64,000 nt of DNA from Alentia gelatinosa (Eukaryota > Annelida > Polychaeta > Phyllodocida > Polynoidae). This document shows positions 22,636-35,864 of this stretch, piece by piece (within the stretch, counting starts at the first letter, position 1; each line of letters opens with the position of its first letter). A model generated the notes under the pieces. The model made no database searches. It was not told where the DNA came from and was given only the letters and a program-made list of their open reading frames with translations. A program made the position numbers and the translations under genes. The stretch is from positions 42,449,950 through 42,513,949 of the forward strand of contig OX465579.1 in the NCBI GenBank assembly GCA_950022655.1, in the 5' to 3' direction.

Positions 22636-22905
22636 TACTCCCCCCCCCCCCCCCATAGACTTAACATTGGAAACTCGTACTCCATACCCATAGAGTATTG
22701 AAAAACAATACTCAGGCATTGACATTAGCTAATCAGTCAGTGATAGGGGTGAGATATAATTTGAACCGCACTCGATCCAAATAGCCACTGAAATTACACC
22801 TTTTGTTTTGGTTTGCTAAATAATCTCACTCGGATTTGCCTCAGGAGATTACCCCACAACATGGCATATTGTCAGCGGCTATGGATCTCAATGCAGTTCC
22901 TTCAT
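22636..22905. repeat. TTATCTCACCCC-family element, copy 3 (variant)
   Basis: A poly-C stretch leads into CATAGACTTAACATTGGAAA, then GGGGTGAGATATAATTTGAA and an ATAGCCACTGAAATTACACC block. The second half matches copy 4 at 23399 better than copies 1 and 2, forming a subfamily with the GTTTTGGTTTGCTA block. Confidence 0.6.
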
Positions 22906-23153
22906 AAAATCCACTTTAGATACCAAGAAATTGTGTTAAATCCGTTCTTGTCTCTGAGGGCCCTCTCTTAAAGTGTATAATTTAATCTTATGTGGAATGT
23001 CACTCGTCATATACTATCATTACAGGTATGTCACTGGCAGTTTTTTAGTGCGGTACTTCAGGGTCCATGATGTAACTTAAATTCCTGAGAACTTCATGGT
23101 GGTCAATTCCTAGATCAGTATCACGATTAAAGAGACGATATTCAGCGACAGAG

Positions 23154-26100
23154 ATGGCGAAGGCAGAAGGTGCGCTGCCGCAGGAGGTGGTGATGCGGCA
23201 CCTGTCCAGTTTTACCGACGTGGTGGATGAGTGGGAGCTGAGCCGCGGTAGCCCATACTACCAGTTAGACCTGAAGATGCTCAACCTGACTGTACTGCGA
23301 TACGCATTCGAGTGGAAGGTCGACATGAAAGACAAAAAAAGGCAAGTGTTTCAGCGATAACATTTCTGATATGATCCGCATACTACAGTTATACAATTAT
23401 CTGACCCAGGTATTTTTTCCCATAGCCTTAAGTTTGGAACCTCATACTCAACGCCCACTGAGTATTTAAAAAAGAAAATTTATAGGGGGTCTTGTCATAA
23501 TGGTAACAATTAGTCAATAATAGGGGTGAGATGAAATCTGAACCACACTCGATCAATAGCCACTGAAAATATGCCATTCGTTTTGGTTTGCTACATATTT
23601 TTCATTCGGCTTTTCCTCCTGAGATTACTCCACAACTAAAACTCATGGCATATTTTCAGTATCTATTGATCTCAATGCAGTTCCCTCTTAATAGAGAATA
23701 TGGTTCTCACATATCTTTTGAATGATAACTATTTATGTGGAGAATGGAGGTGTCGCTGCAGAGGGATGTTAATTCATATTTGTCTGAATACATGCGCATG
23801 TCTGTCGATTGCTGTCAAATTTTTATCTTAGAACCATCAAAACTATTTTCCGGGAGGAATTAATAGAATCCTCTGTGGATATAATTCTGAAAAAAACAGT
23901 CTCCTTAAAACATACCTACATATCTATAATCGCCCGCGAGTATAGGGTTTACGCCATGATGTTTGATAAGATACTCTACAAATTAAGGTTCATAACATTT
24001 TGCAGCACTACTTCGTTGCCTGGGCTGGACATACCTTGGAGCATTGCGGTTTTGAACTTGTCCATGAATGATCTGATGCACCTAGACCCCCATTCCCTCC
24101 ATCACTTCACTAATCTCAGATCGCTCGAGGTTTCCCTCAATAGACTGGACCAGTAAGTTATAACTTATTATCATCATTATTCAAACATACGTCATTCAGA
24201 TTTTGAAGATATTATATTCTTGGTTCTTTATTGGGCGAGGAGGGTTACAGGACTAGTCTGATTCCTCGGCCCAAAGACGATTAGATTCACGCTGATGACA
24301 TAAAAAAATGCTGTGAATGGATATTGTGACTTACCATTGAATGGATTACAAAAACCAAGGCCATTTAAGCATTCTTCCTGGATTTTTTTTCTGCCAAAGT
24401 GTAATATTTGCCCTATCGTATTGTCCCTCAGAAACCTATCTCAATTATAGTAAATGCAGTGTAGACCTTTTCTACTTATTCATTGCTGACAGCATGACTG
24501 GGGTGGAGGTGTGTAAAGAACTGCGGCGTCTCGTGGCCTCCCACAATCTAATCAGCAAGCTGGACGGACTGCACGGGTGTAGTAAGCTAGTGTATCTGGA
24601 TCTCAGCGTCAACCTTCTCACCAGTTTATCCCTGATGCCTAACCTGTCCAATCTCTCCGTGCTCAACATCAATAACAATAAGGTCGAGTGATAGAATGCC
24701 CTTTCTATTAATAGAGTAATGTCAGCTCAATACTTGTATTGATGTATTGGGAGCAGGATGGAAAAATCAATCAGATATGTTTTATATACATAACAGATAG
24801 TGCATCTATATTACATACAATTGTTTGCAAGATTACGTAAAAAGTATTCTTCTCAGTTCCCAAATCCTATCAAGAGATAGAAATAAAAGCTTGAACATGA
24901 TACCTCAAACAGTTCGATTCGAATTACAATGTATAATTTAGGTAAAGGACCTGGAAGGAATTCAAGCCTTGCGTCACCTGTCTGAACTGCGTGCACAGAA
25001 AAATTTTGTTGTAAGTATATCGTAGTAGACGATAATTATCTTAAACTGCCACATTTTAACCTAGTATAGACGTGTATTCATTGTGATAGGTGAAAGCTGT
25101 TGACAATAACAAATCTCACGTTATTTTCAAATTGCTATGCTTTAGTTACAGAACCCAGGTAAGGGTATTGAGTTAGAGTTGCTCATCTTCGTATACATTC
25201 CAACGTCTATAATTATGCTATTATGTCTATAATTATATTAGGCTAGCCTCAAATAAATTCCATTCCCTCATATTGTCTCGACCTGTCTATAATCCTGGGA
25301 CTCATGGACTATGGTCCATCCTCTTATAGTTTGTTAGTATCGTATGCTGCATATGTAATGTAAATAACTGGTCAAAACTTATCTTTACAGACAAATACTA
25401 TACCATTGGCTGGGTGTTTAGACCTGATGATTATGGACCTGGGCAATAATGAGATCAGGTCACTGCGGATAACCACGGAGTCTATATCTGGTTTGCCAAA
25501 GCTCCAGTCGCTAACATTAAAGGTAAATTTGAATCCTTATTATGGATCAATAACTTCTGGTTTTACTAGTCGGTCAGGTAACAGTGCTGGCAGATGTAAT
25601 GCCACTTGGTTCGTTCTGGGAATTGAGAACGTACTAGAGTTCATCGGCCCAACTATTTTGATATGTAATTCACCAGAATCAACATACTAATCTTAGCCTG
25701 GAATAAACGTCCATAGGCTTAATATAAGGAACTCATTCTCAACAGGCTTGCGAGTACGGTAACTCATTCATAACGGGTGATGGACAGATAAACATTTTCA
25801 GGCTACTATAAAATCAGAAACATTTTCGTGCTTGGTCTGAGTCCACATTCGCCATCTCGTTTGGAGGGCTTTGGAATATTCACACGGATATTGCCTCGTT
25901 CATATTACTGCACACTCCAAACTTCAGGGATGCCACTTAACAAGATATCATTTTCATTTTTTCATCGTCAGAAATCCAATTTAGCTATTTTTGAAAACAT
26001 ATTGAAATACTGAAACTCATTGAGGACATACATTTGGGAATCCCTAAGAGATATGTCCCCCACTAAAGTGTACCCAGCGTTCAAGATATATCCGATATTC

Positions 26101-29100
26101 AGTCAGTTATGCTTTGGCTCACTGGGAAGGATAAGCGCCATCTCCCAAGACCAGTTTCTTGTATTGACCATTCGCTACAGCATAAGATTTACAATTTTAC
26201 TATAGAAAATCGGAAGAAATGTTTTATTCTTTAAACCCTGCTTTCAGTTTGATTTAGATATGAAGAATTCTATTAACTATTCTCAACTGTGTGTATTCGG
26301 TTTGTTCTCATGTGGGCATAGAACATTATTGGATGTTTTATCCTGCAGTTTAGGTTATTGAAATAATTGTTAGCTACATAAATCATAATAATAGCCCCAC
26401 CAGTGCACTCTCTATTTAAGGGGAACCCAGTAGCCTTAGAGCGGGAGTACCGGGCGGCACTAAGCGAGGCCGCTCCAACCCTTCTCACTATTGACCACAG
26501 TCTGGCAAAAGAAGATTTTAAACAGCCTTTGGAGCCTCTGGTAAGTACGATTTCAGCCACTTGTTTTGAATACAGGCATGTCTCATGAATCCGCTTTCCA
26601 TATACTACTTGTAATTGCTCTCGTCACGTGAAGCCACTTTCCATATACTGCTTGCTCTAATTGATCACATTGCATAGTGCTACTTTCCATGCATTTCTTG
26701 TCTAAGTGACCACACCACACGAAGCCACTTTCCATATAATAATTGTTCTAATTAATCACATCGCACCATGCCACTTACCATGTACTCCTTGTCTCATAGA
26801 TCATACCACATGTATCAGCTTTCTATTAACTAATTCTACCAATCGATCACATCACATAAAGTCGCATCACATGAAACCACTTCCCATACACATATACTAA
26901 TAGTTCTAATTGATCACATCATATGGCGCCACTTTCCATATACTACTTGTTCTCATTGATGACACCACACCAAGTCATTCCATATTAAGGGATGTCAGTT
27001 CTCCTTGTTTCCGATGAAATCAGTGTTTTCATTTTTGAAATGTGAAATACCATTTCCTTGTGTAAAACGAACATAACTAATAGATACTCAAATCAGTCAT
27101 ATCCCTCCATTCCCCACTGAACCAAGCCACAGACCCATGCTATACAATTCTGTACCTCGTCTCCCTGCATCCCCACTTCCTGGATCTTGCCCACATCTCC
27201 TCAGCCCCTTTCCGTCACCGTCCCTGAAACGTGTCAATATTGTGTATTGTTGACTCTCAGTGTCTATCAAGCAGAAACCTTAGAAGAAACACAGAAGGTT
27301 ACCAGGCTTTGAATGTCATTGGCTGATTAATACTAGGACTGTGTAGGGAGAGTCATAGGCTCCCTTTTCCAGCTGGAACCCGTTTCACTAGTTTGGTGGG
27401 TAAATGGGAATGGCAACTGCAATAGCGAGGGCAATCAATGGCACTAACAGTGGAGAATATATAGTCTTGTTTCATAAATGGCATCGCTGTTCAGGTGGCC
27501 CTTCCCTTCGCTATGCCAGCATAACGAAAGGAATATTCAATATATCAATATAAAATGAATAATTTAAAAATTAGTTTTTAAAAAGTTTTAGCTGAGTTAC
27601 CGAGCCCCTACTGTAGGTCTTGCTTGTAAGAGATGGAACTGATAGCCTAGGGTCGAGCGTTGCAGTAGGTTGTGTGAGGGAACCGGCTGAGTGCTGCAGT
27701 ACCTCCAATTCTTGGTTACCTATCATATATAACACATGTAAATTCTGGTGAGATCTTCTTGGAGTTTCTCCCGCACATATACACAATATTGACTGGTTTC
27801 AGATACAAGCGGCCGTATGCTCCGAGGAGTTGACACGTAGTAATATCCGAGCGTATGCGAGGATATTGCGGCGAGTCAACTCCGAGGAGCATACAACCGC
27901 TTGTATCTGAAACCAGTCTATATTGTATCTATTATTCACCTTTTCTGGACAAGTGGCATGTCAATATCAGTTCGTTTTAGTTATGCACTATTTTTCCATA
28001 CGCACTATTTTTCCGTATGCGCCACCCGGAGCATACAACATATCCGTATGCGTCGGCTATGTCCATACAAACGCCCTATATGTTTTCTATGGACACTTTG
28101 TATTAGGTGGATAATAAAGAGACAGAGTGAACCAGACCTAGGCATGGAGACTGAAGGGCCACGAAAGTGAGATTCTCGTGTAGTGTCGAATTCAAACCTG
28201 CTCTTCTTTTTTCTAGATCGATAGACATACATGCTTTTTCTCTTATGATGACATGCTGAAATTAAAGTTTAATACTGTAATTTTCTGATCTCCTATCCTT
28301 GAGAGAAACAATGAGACCTGGGACCCATTTCAATAGAATGCGTCACTAAGCCACTTAGTGACATGACTAGTGACAGGAATAGTGACAGGAATAGTGACAA
28401 AATTTAAGTCTCATTTCATAAGGCATGTCACTGTAGGGGAGGTGTGTCTTGTCACTATTGTGGATGTGTCCCTAGTTTGGGACAGCATAGCAGAAAAACA
28501 TGTAGGGTACTCCATCTCACATACTCATATCATATAGAGGAAACCCATGAAAGTTTAGGGTCTGAGTTCGTATTCCATCGAGTTTGAATCACGTAGTGAT
28601 TCACAAGGCGAAGCCGTGTGAATTGCTATGTGATTCAAATGAGATGGGATCGAGCTCTGACCCTAAACTTTCATGGGTTTCTGAATTTATCTCACCCTTA
28701 ATATTGACTAATGGGCTAACATTTGTGACATTATCCCCCATTGGATATTTTTCCTAAATATCTAATGGGTATTAGATACGAGTTTCCAATGTTAAGTCTA
28801 TGGAGAAAAAATATCTGGGGTGAGATAATACCGGGAACAAGTGCCATCAAGGTGAAGGTCACTGCATAAATTAGCGACAGCCCTTGAATAATTTTACACT
28901 GGCCACCAGAGCAGCATTTGCTATGACAGAATTCAAATGTGGATATCGTTGGGTTGCATGAGCCGATCTCCTTATTTGGCATGTTTATATGTTGCATGTG
29001 TCCCTAAGTGGGGTTAAAGTTTCATAGCTTTATTCCTATGAAAAGTTATGTGTTTTTGACATCAAAAGCGAGAGGGTATATTTAAGACACTACAGTGACC

Positions 29101-32100
29101 CTTTTAGTGACTGGACAACAGTCTTCTGAAATGGTACAAGCCACTATTTGCGCCTGTCTGCTACCCTATGTCGCTAAGTGGGTTGTCACTAAAGTACTGC
29201 AACGCGAACTGCCGCTATTGTGTCGCAGGACACAATAACGGACGTCCTACAGGCTATTGAAACGGGTCCCTGGTCATTTACTGTCCCACTACCTGAACCA
29301 GCGCATTACTACAGTGTACCGACCTCTCCACTCATATCCTTACACCACTTGGTCTGGAAAATATCAGAACTATTTTAAAATAATCTACACATCCCCACAA
29401 TCAATTTGGTATATAATAACCTGCAAGTTACTTCATTTTCATGGCCCTCCCATCTCAAATAGTACCGATAATACAGGTTTTTTTGGGTTTTTTTCTTGTT
29501 ACCGGAACACCCGCCCACTGACCCGTGGTTCCTCTACAAACAGATTTCTCTGAGGTAGAACCCGTGGCGTGCCACAACCCTGTGAACCACACGGGGACCT
29601 TGAAAAAGTCCTCCATTGAATGTCTATTCACTGGGCTTAGATGCATATTTTTATATATTCTTTATTATTTTATGATGCCCGATGAGCTGTTTTGCAGTGA
29701 AACCTTGTACACACCCCTTCAACAAGATTTGACTTGGATTGACAATGGCCACTATTGGCCGTACTCTGTAAACTTCAATTTGTTGACCGTTGCTGCTTTA
29801 TCCCAGTTTCTGGTAGACAGGGGTTGTTGTAACTATAGCTGTCACCATACTTTCAGTGAGGTCACAGTTATGAGCACACCATGGTTACAGCGATGGTGGA
29901 GAATGTTTTGCGCTCTCACTTCAAAGTAACATCTTCCTGGAGACAGAAATTTCAGCCTCGTCCAGCATGATACGTTTTCTAGTGGCACTACAGCGCCATA
30001 CTACTGGGAAGTGTATGGAATTAGTGTTGTGACACCATAAACTTGGAGAGTGTGATATCCAGTTGACTGGTTCACTGCTCAAATGAATCTGTGATGATTC
30101 TGCCTGTCCATTTTGACACCCTGTAGGCTGAACATTCACCACTGTTTGCTTTTAATGATTATATTTTCTCAAATAAGTTGTATTTGAACCGATTTGATCT
30201 TTCATAATGCTATATCTTAGGTAATATCGAGGTAGGATGCAGGCCAATTCAAATGAGCGAAAATAGTTGCAAAAGGTTGATTCAAAAACATTTATATTTT
30301 TCAGCCATAGAAGGCAGCACTCTGTGTCATACAGTACACTGGCCACCAAAGCTTATGTTTGCTAGTCACAGCGCAGTAGATGGGCACATATAATGAGGAA
30401 TTACAAATGTAAATGACATAGCCAGAATATATAGAGCCAATGTCTTTTTCATTTTGTTGTTTTATAAGTAAGGGGAAAAAACTTATTTTCAATTTCGGAC
30501 ATTTAGTTAAAATGACATTGGTGATTCCCCCAGTCACCTTCTGACACTTCTTCGTTCCAGAACCGGCATATGGCAACGGGTAGCATGTGTGCCAGCTCTC
30601 TTGGCCACCAGGTGGCTCTAAAGGAGGCGGCCCGGCGCATCTTCCTTGAACAATTGGCCGACCGGAAACGGCTGATGGAAGTGAATATTGACTTCCTCCA
30701 CAAGAAGATACGGTGTGCAGAAAGTTTGTATATTAGTACTGTGTGATAATAACTGCCCGATGCCAGTTTGCTCAGCACTAGGAATGATTCTTCCCACGGT
30801 TTGCCCCTTCTCAAGTCTTGGATGCTCAAAGGGCAAGAAAATCACTGCCCGCTCCCCCACATACACAAACATTTTTCAGATAATACCACATCACTAGACA
30901 ATTAATAATTATCATGTGTATGATGACTGTCCGGAAAAGGTAACAATTAAGAGTGTCACTGCCGTGCAGAACTTCTAAAAGAGGAACGCCACGCGGCCAA
31001 AGACCTTTTCGATCATCTCGTCACAGCAGTCAAAAAAGATATCCAGACTATTGTTTACCGACTACCCGAAGTAAATCCCGCCACCATTTACCAAATAAAA
31101 AACTAAATTGAGAATGGTGACATAATATTGTGAATAATAGGTTAATCAGTCAACATTTTATTTTATATATCAATTTGTTTGATTTGTAGTGACTTTTCCT
31201 GCTGGGGTGCTTTTTATAATACAATAGAAATATGCATTCATGTATACGATCCAGGGATGTACAAATAGAATACGGGGAATATGAAGAAGCCATGCAGAAG
31301 GAATTGGACAGCTGTATGAGGTAAATATCAACAATCCATCTGAAAGAGGAATTTCTCTCCAATGCCAACCATGGTCTAAACTAAAGAGGGGGAAACTTTG
31401 ACTAAGATTGGGTTATTGAAATAAGTGCAGTACTGATCATAGCAGAGGATAAGTAATTTCAAATATGGAGAGCACTCTGTTTGGCTGCTATTACATATTG
31501 GTTGACAATATGCTACCTTATCACTTAGAGCTCACTGATTATTAGATGGTTTTTACTGTGATACACACGTTTTTGGTATTGCCGCTGTCCCCACTGTGTG
31601 TGTGACAAAATGAAATGAGGTGTAGACTTATTCGTGAGCGGGCCAAAATATGAAAGATGAACAAGCAATTTTACTAGATTGCAGAATTTAATTCACCCTA
31701 TTAAATTGTATTTCTATGAATTTGTAGATACCTGGACAGACTTGGACCGGACGGCCTTAAAAATTATGATGTAAATAAACTGGGATCTAAGGCTTGGCCT
31801 TGGGGAAGTCCGCAAGGTTTCCCTCAAGCGAGGAAGGTAAGTCAGCTATATACCTATCAATTTGAGTAAATCCCTTTTAGCAGGCCAAGATAATTACATG
31901 ATATATTAATGAAATGAAAATATGTATGATAAATATTCTAAGGGTTTTCCTTTCGATAACATTGGAACTGAAGAGGTTGGGAGGTAGCTCAGTTGTTAGG
32001 GCACTGGACTTGTAATCCTAAGGTTGTAGGACTTTGTGGGTTCTGCAGCCACTCATCTCCTTCATTCTCCGTAGTGGTAGATTTATTGATATATCAAAGG

Positions 32101-32612
32101 CCAATTGTTCTCATACCATATCTATGTGGTTTGGGAACTAAAAGAACTCTCACCTTGGTAAATGTATAGGGGTGAGATTTCTACCTAAATTCATTACATA
32201 GATTCGATCACCACCCTTGAGGTGTAAAAGAACCTTGAGAAAGTCCAGAGACAACCTTTAATGGTCAACTGGACGTTAAATCAAACCAACCAACCAATTC
32301 ATGTGGGCCTAGGCGACAGTTGATACGTAGCTATGGTGGTTACAAGTTGGTAGCTACCGCTCAATTTAACAAAAAACAGACCTATTTGAAATAATACATG
32401 TTTAGATCTGCTGCATTATGTTGTACTAATGGAATAGCTATAACGTCTTCCTCTCATTTTATTCCCATCTATTTTAGCAAGTACACCCTATGATGGACCT
32501 GCTCCAACGCGGACCACATGTAGACCAGCAGGACGCCCAAGCACCGACTCCAGACACAGCCGAGCTGCTCCGCCTAGCCAGCAACAGACTCGCCCGCGAT
32601 CAGCTTAAATGA
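23154..32612 (+). CDS. Leucine-rich repeat and coiled-coil protein, 11 exons
   Basis: Proposed coding exons: 23154-23341, 24006-24152, 24493-24682, 24942-25010, 25391-25522, 26421-26540, 30561-30723, 30970-31070, 31255-31320, 31728-31836 and 32478-32612 (TGA), about 472 residues. Exons 2-6 code consecutive LRRs (VLNLSMNDL, LVASHNLISKLDG, YLDLSVNLLTSL, LNINNNKV, IMDLGNNEI, LTLKGNP). Exons 7-9 code a charged helical stretch likely to be coiled coil. The C-terminus is short and has no known domain. Phases agree at every junction except exon 8 to 9, where the frame needs two more bases, so a micro-exon or different donor is missing. Intron 1 uses a GC donor (AAAAG|GCAAGT). The general form recalls axonemal or centrosomal LRR proteins, but I cannot name an orthologue. 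The start ATG follows AGCGACAGAG. Confidence 0.8.
23399..23680. repeat. TTATCTCACCCC-family element, copy 4, in intron 1 of the LRR gene
   Basis: Starts CTGACCCAGGTATTTTTTCC, includes GGGGTGAGATGAAATCTGAA and CCACTGAAAATATGCCATTC, and pairs with copy 3. Confidence 0.6.
26600..26965. repeat. About 50-bp tandem repeat in intron 6 of the LRR gene
   Basis: Around seven diverged copies of a unit containing CCACTTTCCATATACTACTT and CTAATTGATCACATCACAT. No coding meaning. Confidence 0.65.
27791..27918. mobile_element. 128-bp near-perfect palindrome (hairpin element)
   Basis: GACTGGTTTCAGATACAAGC at the left is inverted at the right end, and the arms continue through CGTATGCTCCGAGGAGTTGA with very few differences, leaving a short centre at about 27840-27865. 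It lies in intron 6 of the LRR gene. The size and symmetry suit a miniature inverted-repeat element. Confidence 0.7.
28095..28235 (+). repeat. CACGAGA-hairpin repeat family, copy 1
   Basis: Contains GTGAACCAGACCTAGGCATG, GGCCACGAAAGTGAGATTCT and a T-rich pyrimidine tail before CTAGATCGATAG. Other copies: 43640-43800, 43915-44090 and, inverted, 44620-44760. Confidence 0.65.
28320..29270. mobile_element. DNA element with GGGACCC(A/G)TTTCAATAG ends
   Basis: GGGACCCATTTCAATAG (28320) is inverted as CTATTGAAACGGGTCCC, ending at 29270. Subterminal TAGTGACA/TGTCACTA words are frequent near both ends. It is about 950 bp and non-coding, and carries a nested TTATCTCACCC-family element (28538-28835). 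No clear target duplication. It lies in intron 6 of the LRR gene. Confidence 0.7.
28538..28835. repeat. TTATCTCACCCC-family element, copy 5, nested
   Basis: The first half is a palindrome: GAAACCCATGAAAGTTTAGG is inverted as CCTAAACTTTCATGGGTTTC. The second half runs from TTATCTCACCCTTAATATTG to CTATGGAGAAAAAATATCTG and GGGTGAGATAAT. Confidence 0.75.
29271..30560. other. Rest of intron 6 of the LRR gene
   Basis: No exon or defined repeat recognised. Open frames such as 29525-29929 lack splice logic with the flanking exons and have no recognised similarity. Confidence 0.5.
31979..32300 (+). repeat. tRNA-derived SINE in intron 10 of the LRR gene
   Basis: The head GGGAGGTAGCTCAGTTGTTA with GGGCACTGGACTTGTAATCC matches a tRNA 5' half including an A box, and a weak B box lies in GTGGGTTCTGCAG. 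A body of about 230 bp follows, ending GACGTTAAATCAAACCAACC with a CAACCAAC tail. Confidence 0.8.
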
Positions 32613-33951
32613 AATGCAAAGTCAATGTAACAGGTGGAAGAGTAACTAGGATGAATTGTTGTGACAGGCCCTGACCATGATCATAAGACTAATTATCATT
32701 AAGATGGATGGCTATAACAAGCACTGTCCATGATGATAAGACTGATCATGATGGATTGTTATGACAGAAACTGGCCATGATCACAACAACGGTCATGATC
32801 GGACCGGTATAACGGACTGACCAAGACCGACCATGATAAGTGTTACACGTTGCAACATACCGGGTATGATCATGAAAAAACCGTGGGTACACCTTTGCAA
32901 AGGAACACGGTTAACCTTGATTCAGAGAATGATTTTTTTATATTTACATATATTGTTAAACTGTTCCTATCAATAGTAGTACTTATTCTCTTTACGGACT
33001 ACAAGCTGTCCCTACACTTGCAAGTTTTATTGAGCAATATTTTACTCGAACGTATTTACCTTGTGAATTTGCTTACGAACGTATACTCAATGAGTCTGCA
33101 GTAAAGGTAAATATCTATGGCATTGTTAATGTGGTCTAACGTGCAAGCCATTGTTACAAACCTTGAAGGATATTAAAATATGTACATTAATATTATAGTG
33201 GTTGGTCAGGCTACCAGTTTAATATTGAGACGTCCTTCCAATAGTATAGTTTTCTGGAGTGAGGTCAAGACAACGTTTTGACCAACGGCCTGAAAGGATA
33301 TTTCAAGTCTCGATCCTTCCTACTGTTCTTTGAAAGGACCGGGACTGACACAAAGAACGACCAATCAATCACAAGATGGCTTTCATCATGAACTGTCCCT
33401 CTAAAGGATGCAGTTAGGGGAGCCCCTTAGGAATTTTGTTAGATGCACATGTACCGCATATAGGTCCCAGGAGCGGATTGGCAGCAATTTTGAAAAATGG
33501 CCACCACAGACCAATATGTCACTTCTAAGAAGGGGTATTACAAGGTGAAAACCAATATTTCTCACCTAAATTGTTTGCAATACCAACATAAACAAAAAGA
33601 TCATTCTAGATCATTCGGCCTGGGCCAGATGATGCCTTGAGGCATCATTCAGTTTGGGCCGGTTGATGCCTCAAGGTATCATTCGTCCTGAAAGGGTTAC
33701 TCACTTGTAGTCAGCCGGATAGTGTGGTCATCACCAACTAAGCATTACAAAGCGACAATAAGCTCATGACATCCGCCTCAACAGGGCTTCCAGAGCTATT
33801 ACTCTCTTTGATAAACCTTTTTCCACTGGTGTACGCTTTATCTGCTTGGTTAAACCGCACGTTTTGCCAAACAACTAGATAATAACGTATCCTTTAGTAT
33901 TAGAGGACTGAGTGTACAAACATGAGCCTAAAGGGAATGTTCCATTGGGAC
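32613..33951. other. Probable 3' UTR then intergenic sequence
   Basis: From 32640 to 32870 there are several diverged repeats of a TGATCATGATNNNGACTG-like motif, probably in the 3' UTR of the LRR gene. No firm polyadenylation signal was picked. At 33600-33705 two small palindromes (GATGCCTTGAGGCATC and GATGCCTCAAGGTATC) precede GAAAGGGTTA. The same layout recurs at 38157-38262. Confidence 0.5.
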
Positions 33952-34674
33952 CAGAGGAGGTGTGAAGCGTAGCGCCCCCTATACCGACCTGAACCATAAA
34001 TACGATCGGGACAGCCTCAGGGTGCCACTCTCAGCCAGCATGGCCAAGGGGTAGAAGGTGGAGGGGTAAGCACAGCGTGGTGGTAGGCAGCAGTAGGAGT
34101 GGTGGGTAGGACACAGGGACTGAGGCCAGTCTAGCCTTAGTCAGAGAAACCTCTACTGCAGAGGGACAGCGCTTCACAGTCAGAGCCTCTAGGACTAGTC
34201 TAGCCCAAGCCTAGCAATACTTGTGAGAAATAAGGCAGTATTCCACAACAAAAAACAGGCATAAAACATGGAGCTCTATTGAGCTCTATTGTGGTTTGGA
34301 ATAGATTAGATATCACTCTATCAATATCTGAAAAGATTTTTGATAGAGCTCTAACAGTTTGTATGTAGTACCTGTTCTTAATTAGCCCATTTTTGCTATA
34401 TTTTCGTATAGAGTCTACATCACCTGTCAAATCAGTGCAGGTCGATTTGCTTAATTTGTAAATAATGTCACATCTAAAATAAGCAATGGAGCAACAAAAC
34501 AAAGTATTATGGACCTTTTGGTATTGCATCTATCCCTGGAAACGCTTTAAAACATCTGTAGAAGAGATTCTCTGTGAGTTGTATAGCAGGCTGTCAAAGC
34601 ATTCGTGGTGCTTTGTTTTGGTTCTCTAATATCGCTCAAGAAGATAGGGGGCGCTACGCTTCACACCTCCTCTG
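33952..34674. mobile_element. hAT-type non-autonomous element with 8-bp target duplication
   Basis: Ends CAGAGGAGGTGTGAAGCGTA and TACGCTTCACACCTCCTCTG are perfect inverted repeats that continue through GCGCCCCCTAT. ATTGGGAC is duplicated exactly at 33944-33951 and 34675-34682. CAG...CTG ends and an 8-bp duplication are the hAT signature. It is 723 bp with no transposase. Confidence 0.9.
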
Positions 34675-34682
34675 ATTGGGAC

Positions 34683-35864
34683 GGTGGTATGCCATGAAAA
34701 TGGGAGTGTGCCAAACGTGCATATAGTGTATAAACCCACAGGCCTGGTCACCGCTGGTGGCTGGTAATCGGCTGAAAACTAGCAAAGGCTAATTTTGGGT
34801 AGTTCATCTCTGGTTCATTGCTGTGTTGCCGCATCATGTTCATGTGACCTGCTCCACCACCTAGGTCCCAATACTTGAAGTATAACCAGTGCTATTTGGA
34901 GCTCTCGCTTAATACGTTTATAAATGATACCTGTTTAGATGACCCCAGAGGAAATGCAGTGATAACATCGTATTCTATGGTATTGCTTCAATTTCATGGG
35001 TTAAACATGTATATCGCCCCAGTAATATGTTGATATGTTCTGTGAAGTAGCACTTGTCTGATCTCAGGTGGAAGGTATAGGAACTTATATGGAACTCCCT
35101 AATGAGGCAGCTATTAAAGAGAACATTCAAGATGGCATTACAGTAACAAGTGGTTTGACTCTTTCTCACTTATCTCATTTGGCTTAATTCAACAAAACAA
35201 GCACACAGACATGGTCGCAGCTATGGGGAAATATGCCTACTGTGTAAGTGAGTTGTAACTGAAGTAACTGAAGTAACTGTTATTGCTGATTGTGAAGTGA
35301 GTTGCTCCCATACTCTTCCTGCTCCCCTCATTTTGACCTTGTGTTATAACAGGAAGTAGGCTAAGTGGTATGCCTTGTATTAACTCTGAAACTCCCACTG
35401 AAATCACTCCGTTACGAAATAAGTAATACCAGTGAACCTTCAAAAGACAGTTGCATACATGTGCAAAACTTGAAGGATAGGTCTAGTAGCCATACAGACA
35501 CCCTCTACACTAGGTCTCCAGTGTAACCCTGGAATGCTGACCTCTATTTTATTCCTGAAAAGTTGAACTACTCTACACTTGTAACTGAAAACCTGGACAG
35601 CTTCAATAATTCATCATTTGTCCATGGAAAGGACGTGTGCAAAGTCTTCAGTGCTGATTGTGTATCTGTGAATTACTGTGAACTTTCTCTCTCTCTCTCC
35701 CTTATTGTGAACTCTCAAAAAGAAGAAGAAAGAAAATAAGTGAAAGACCAACAGTCATGGGAGAAATATATAGCAATGCTTCAAATCTTGATCATGAATC
35801 TAGAGGGGGAAACTTCAAATGGACATTGCCCATATCTACTATGGGGATAAAGGACCATTCCACC
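34683..35864. other. No gene recognised
   Basis: AT-rich sequence with a (CT)n tract near 35687-35700. No convincing frame or repeat. Confidence 0.5.
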
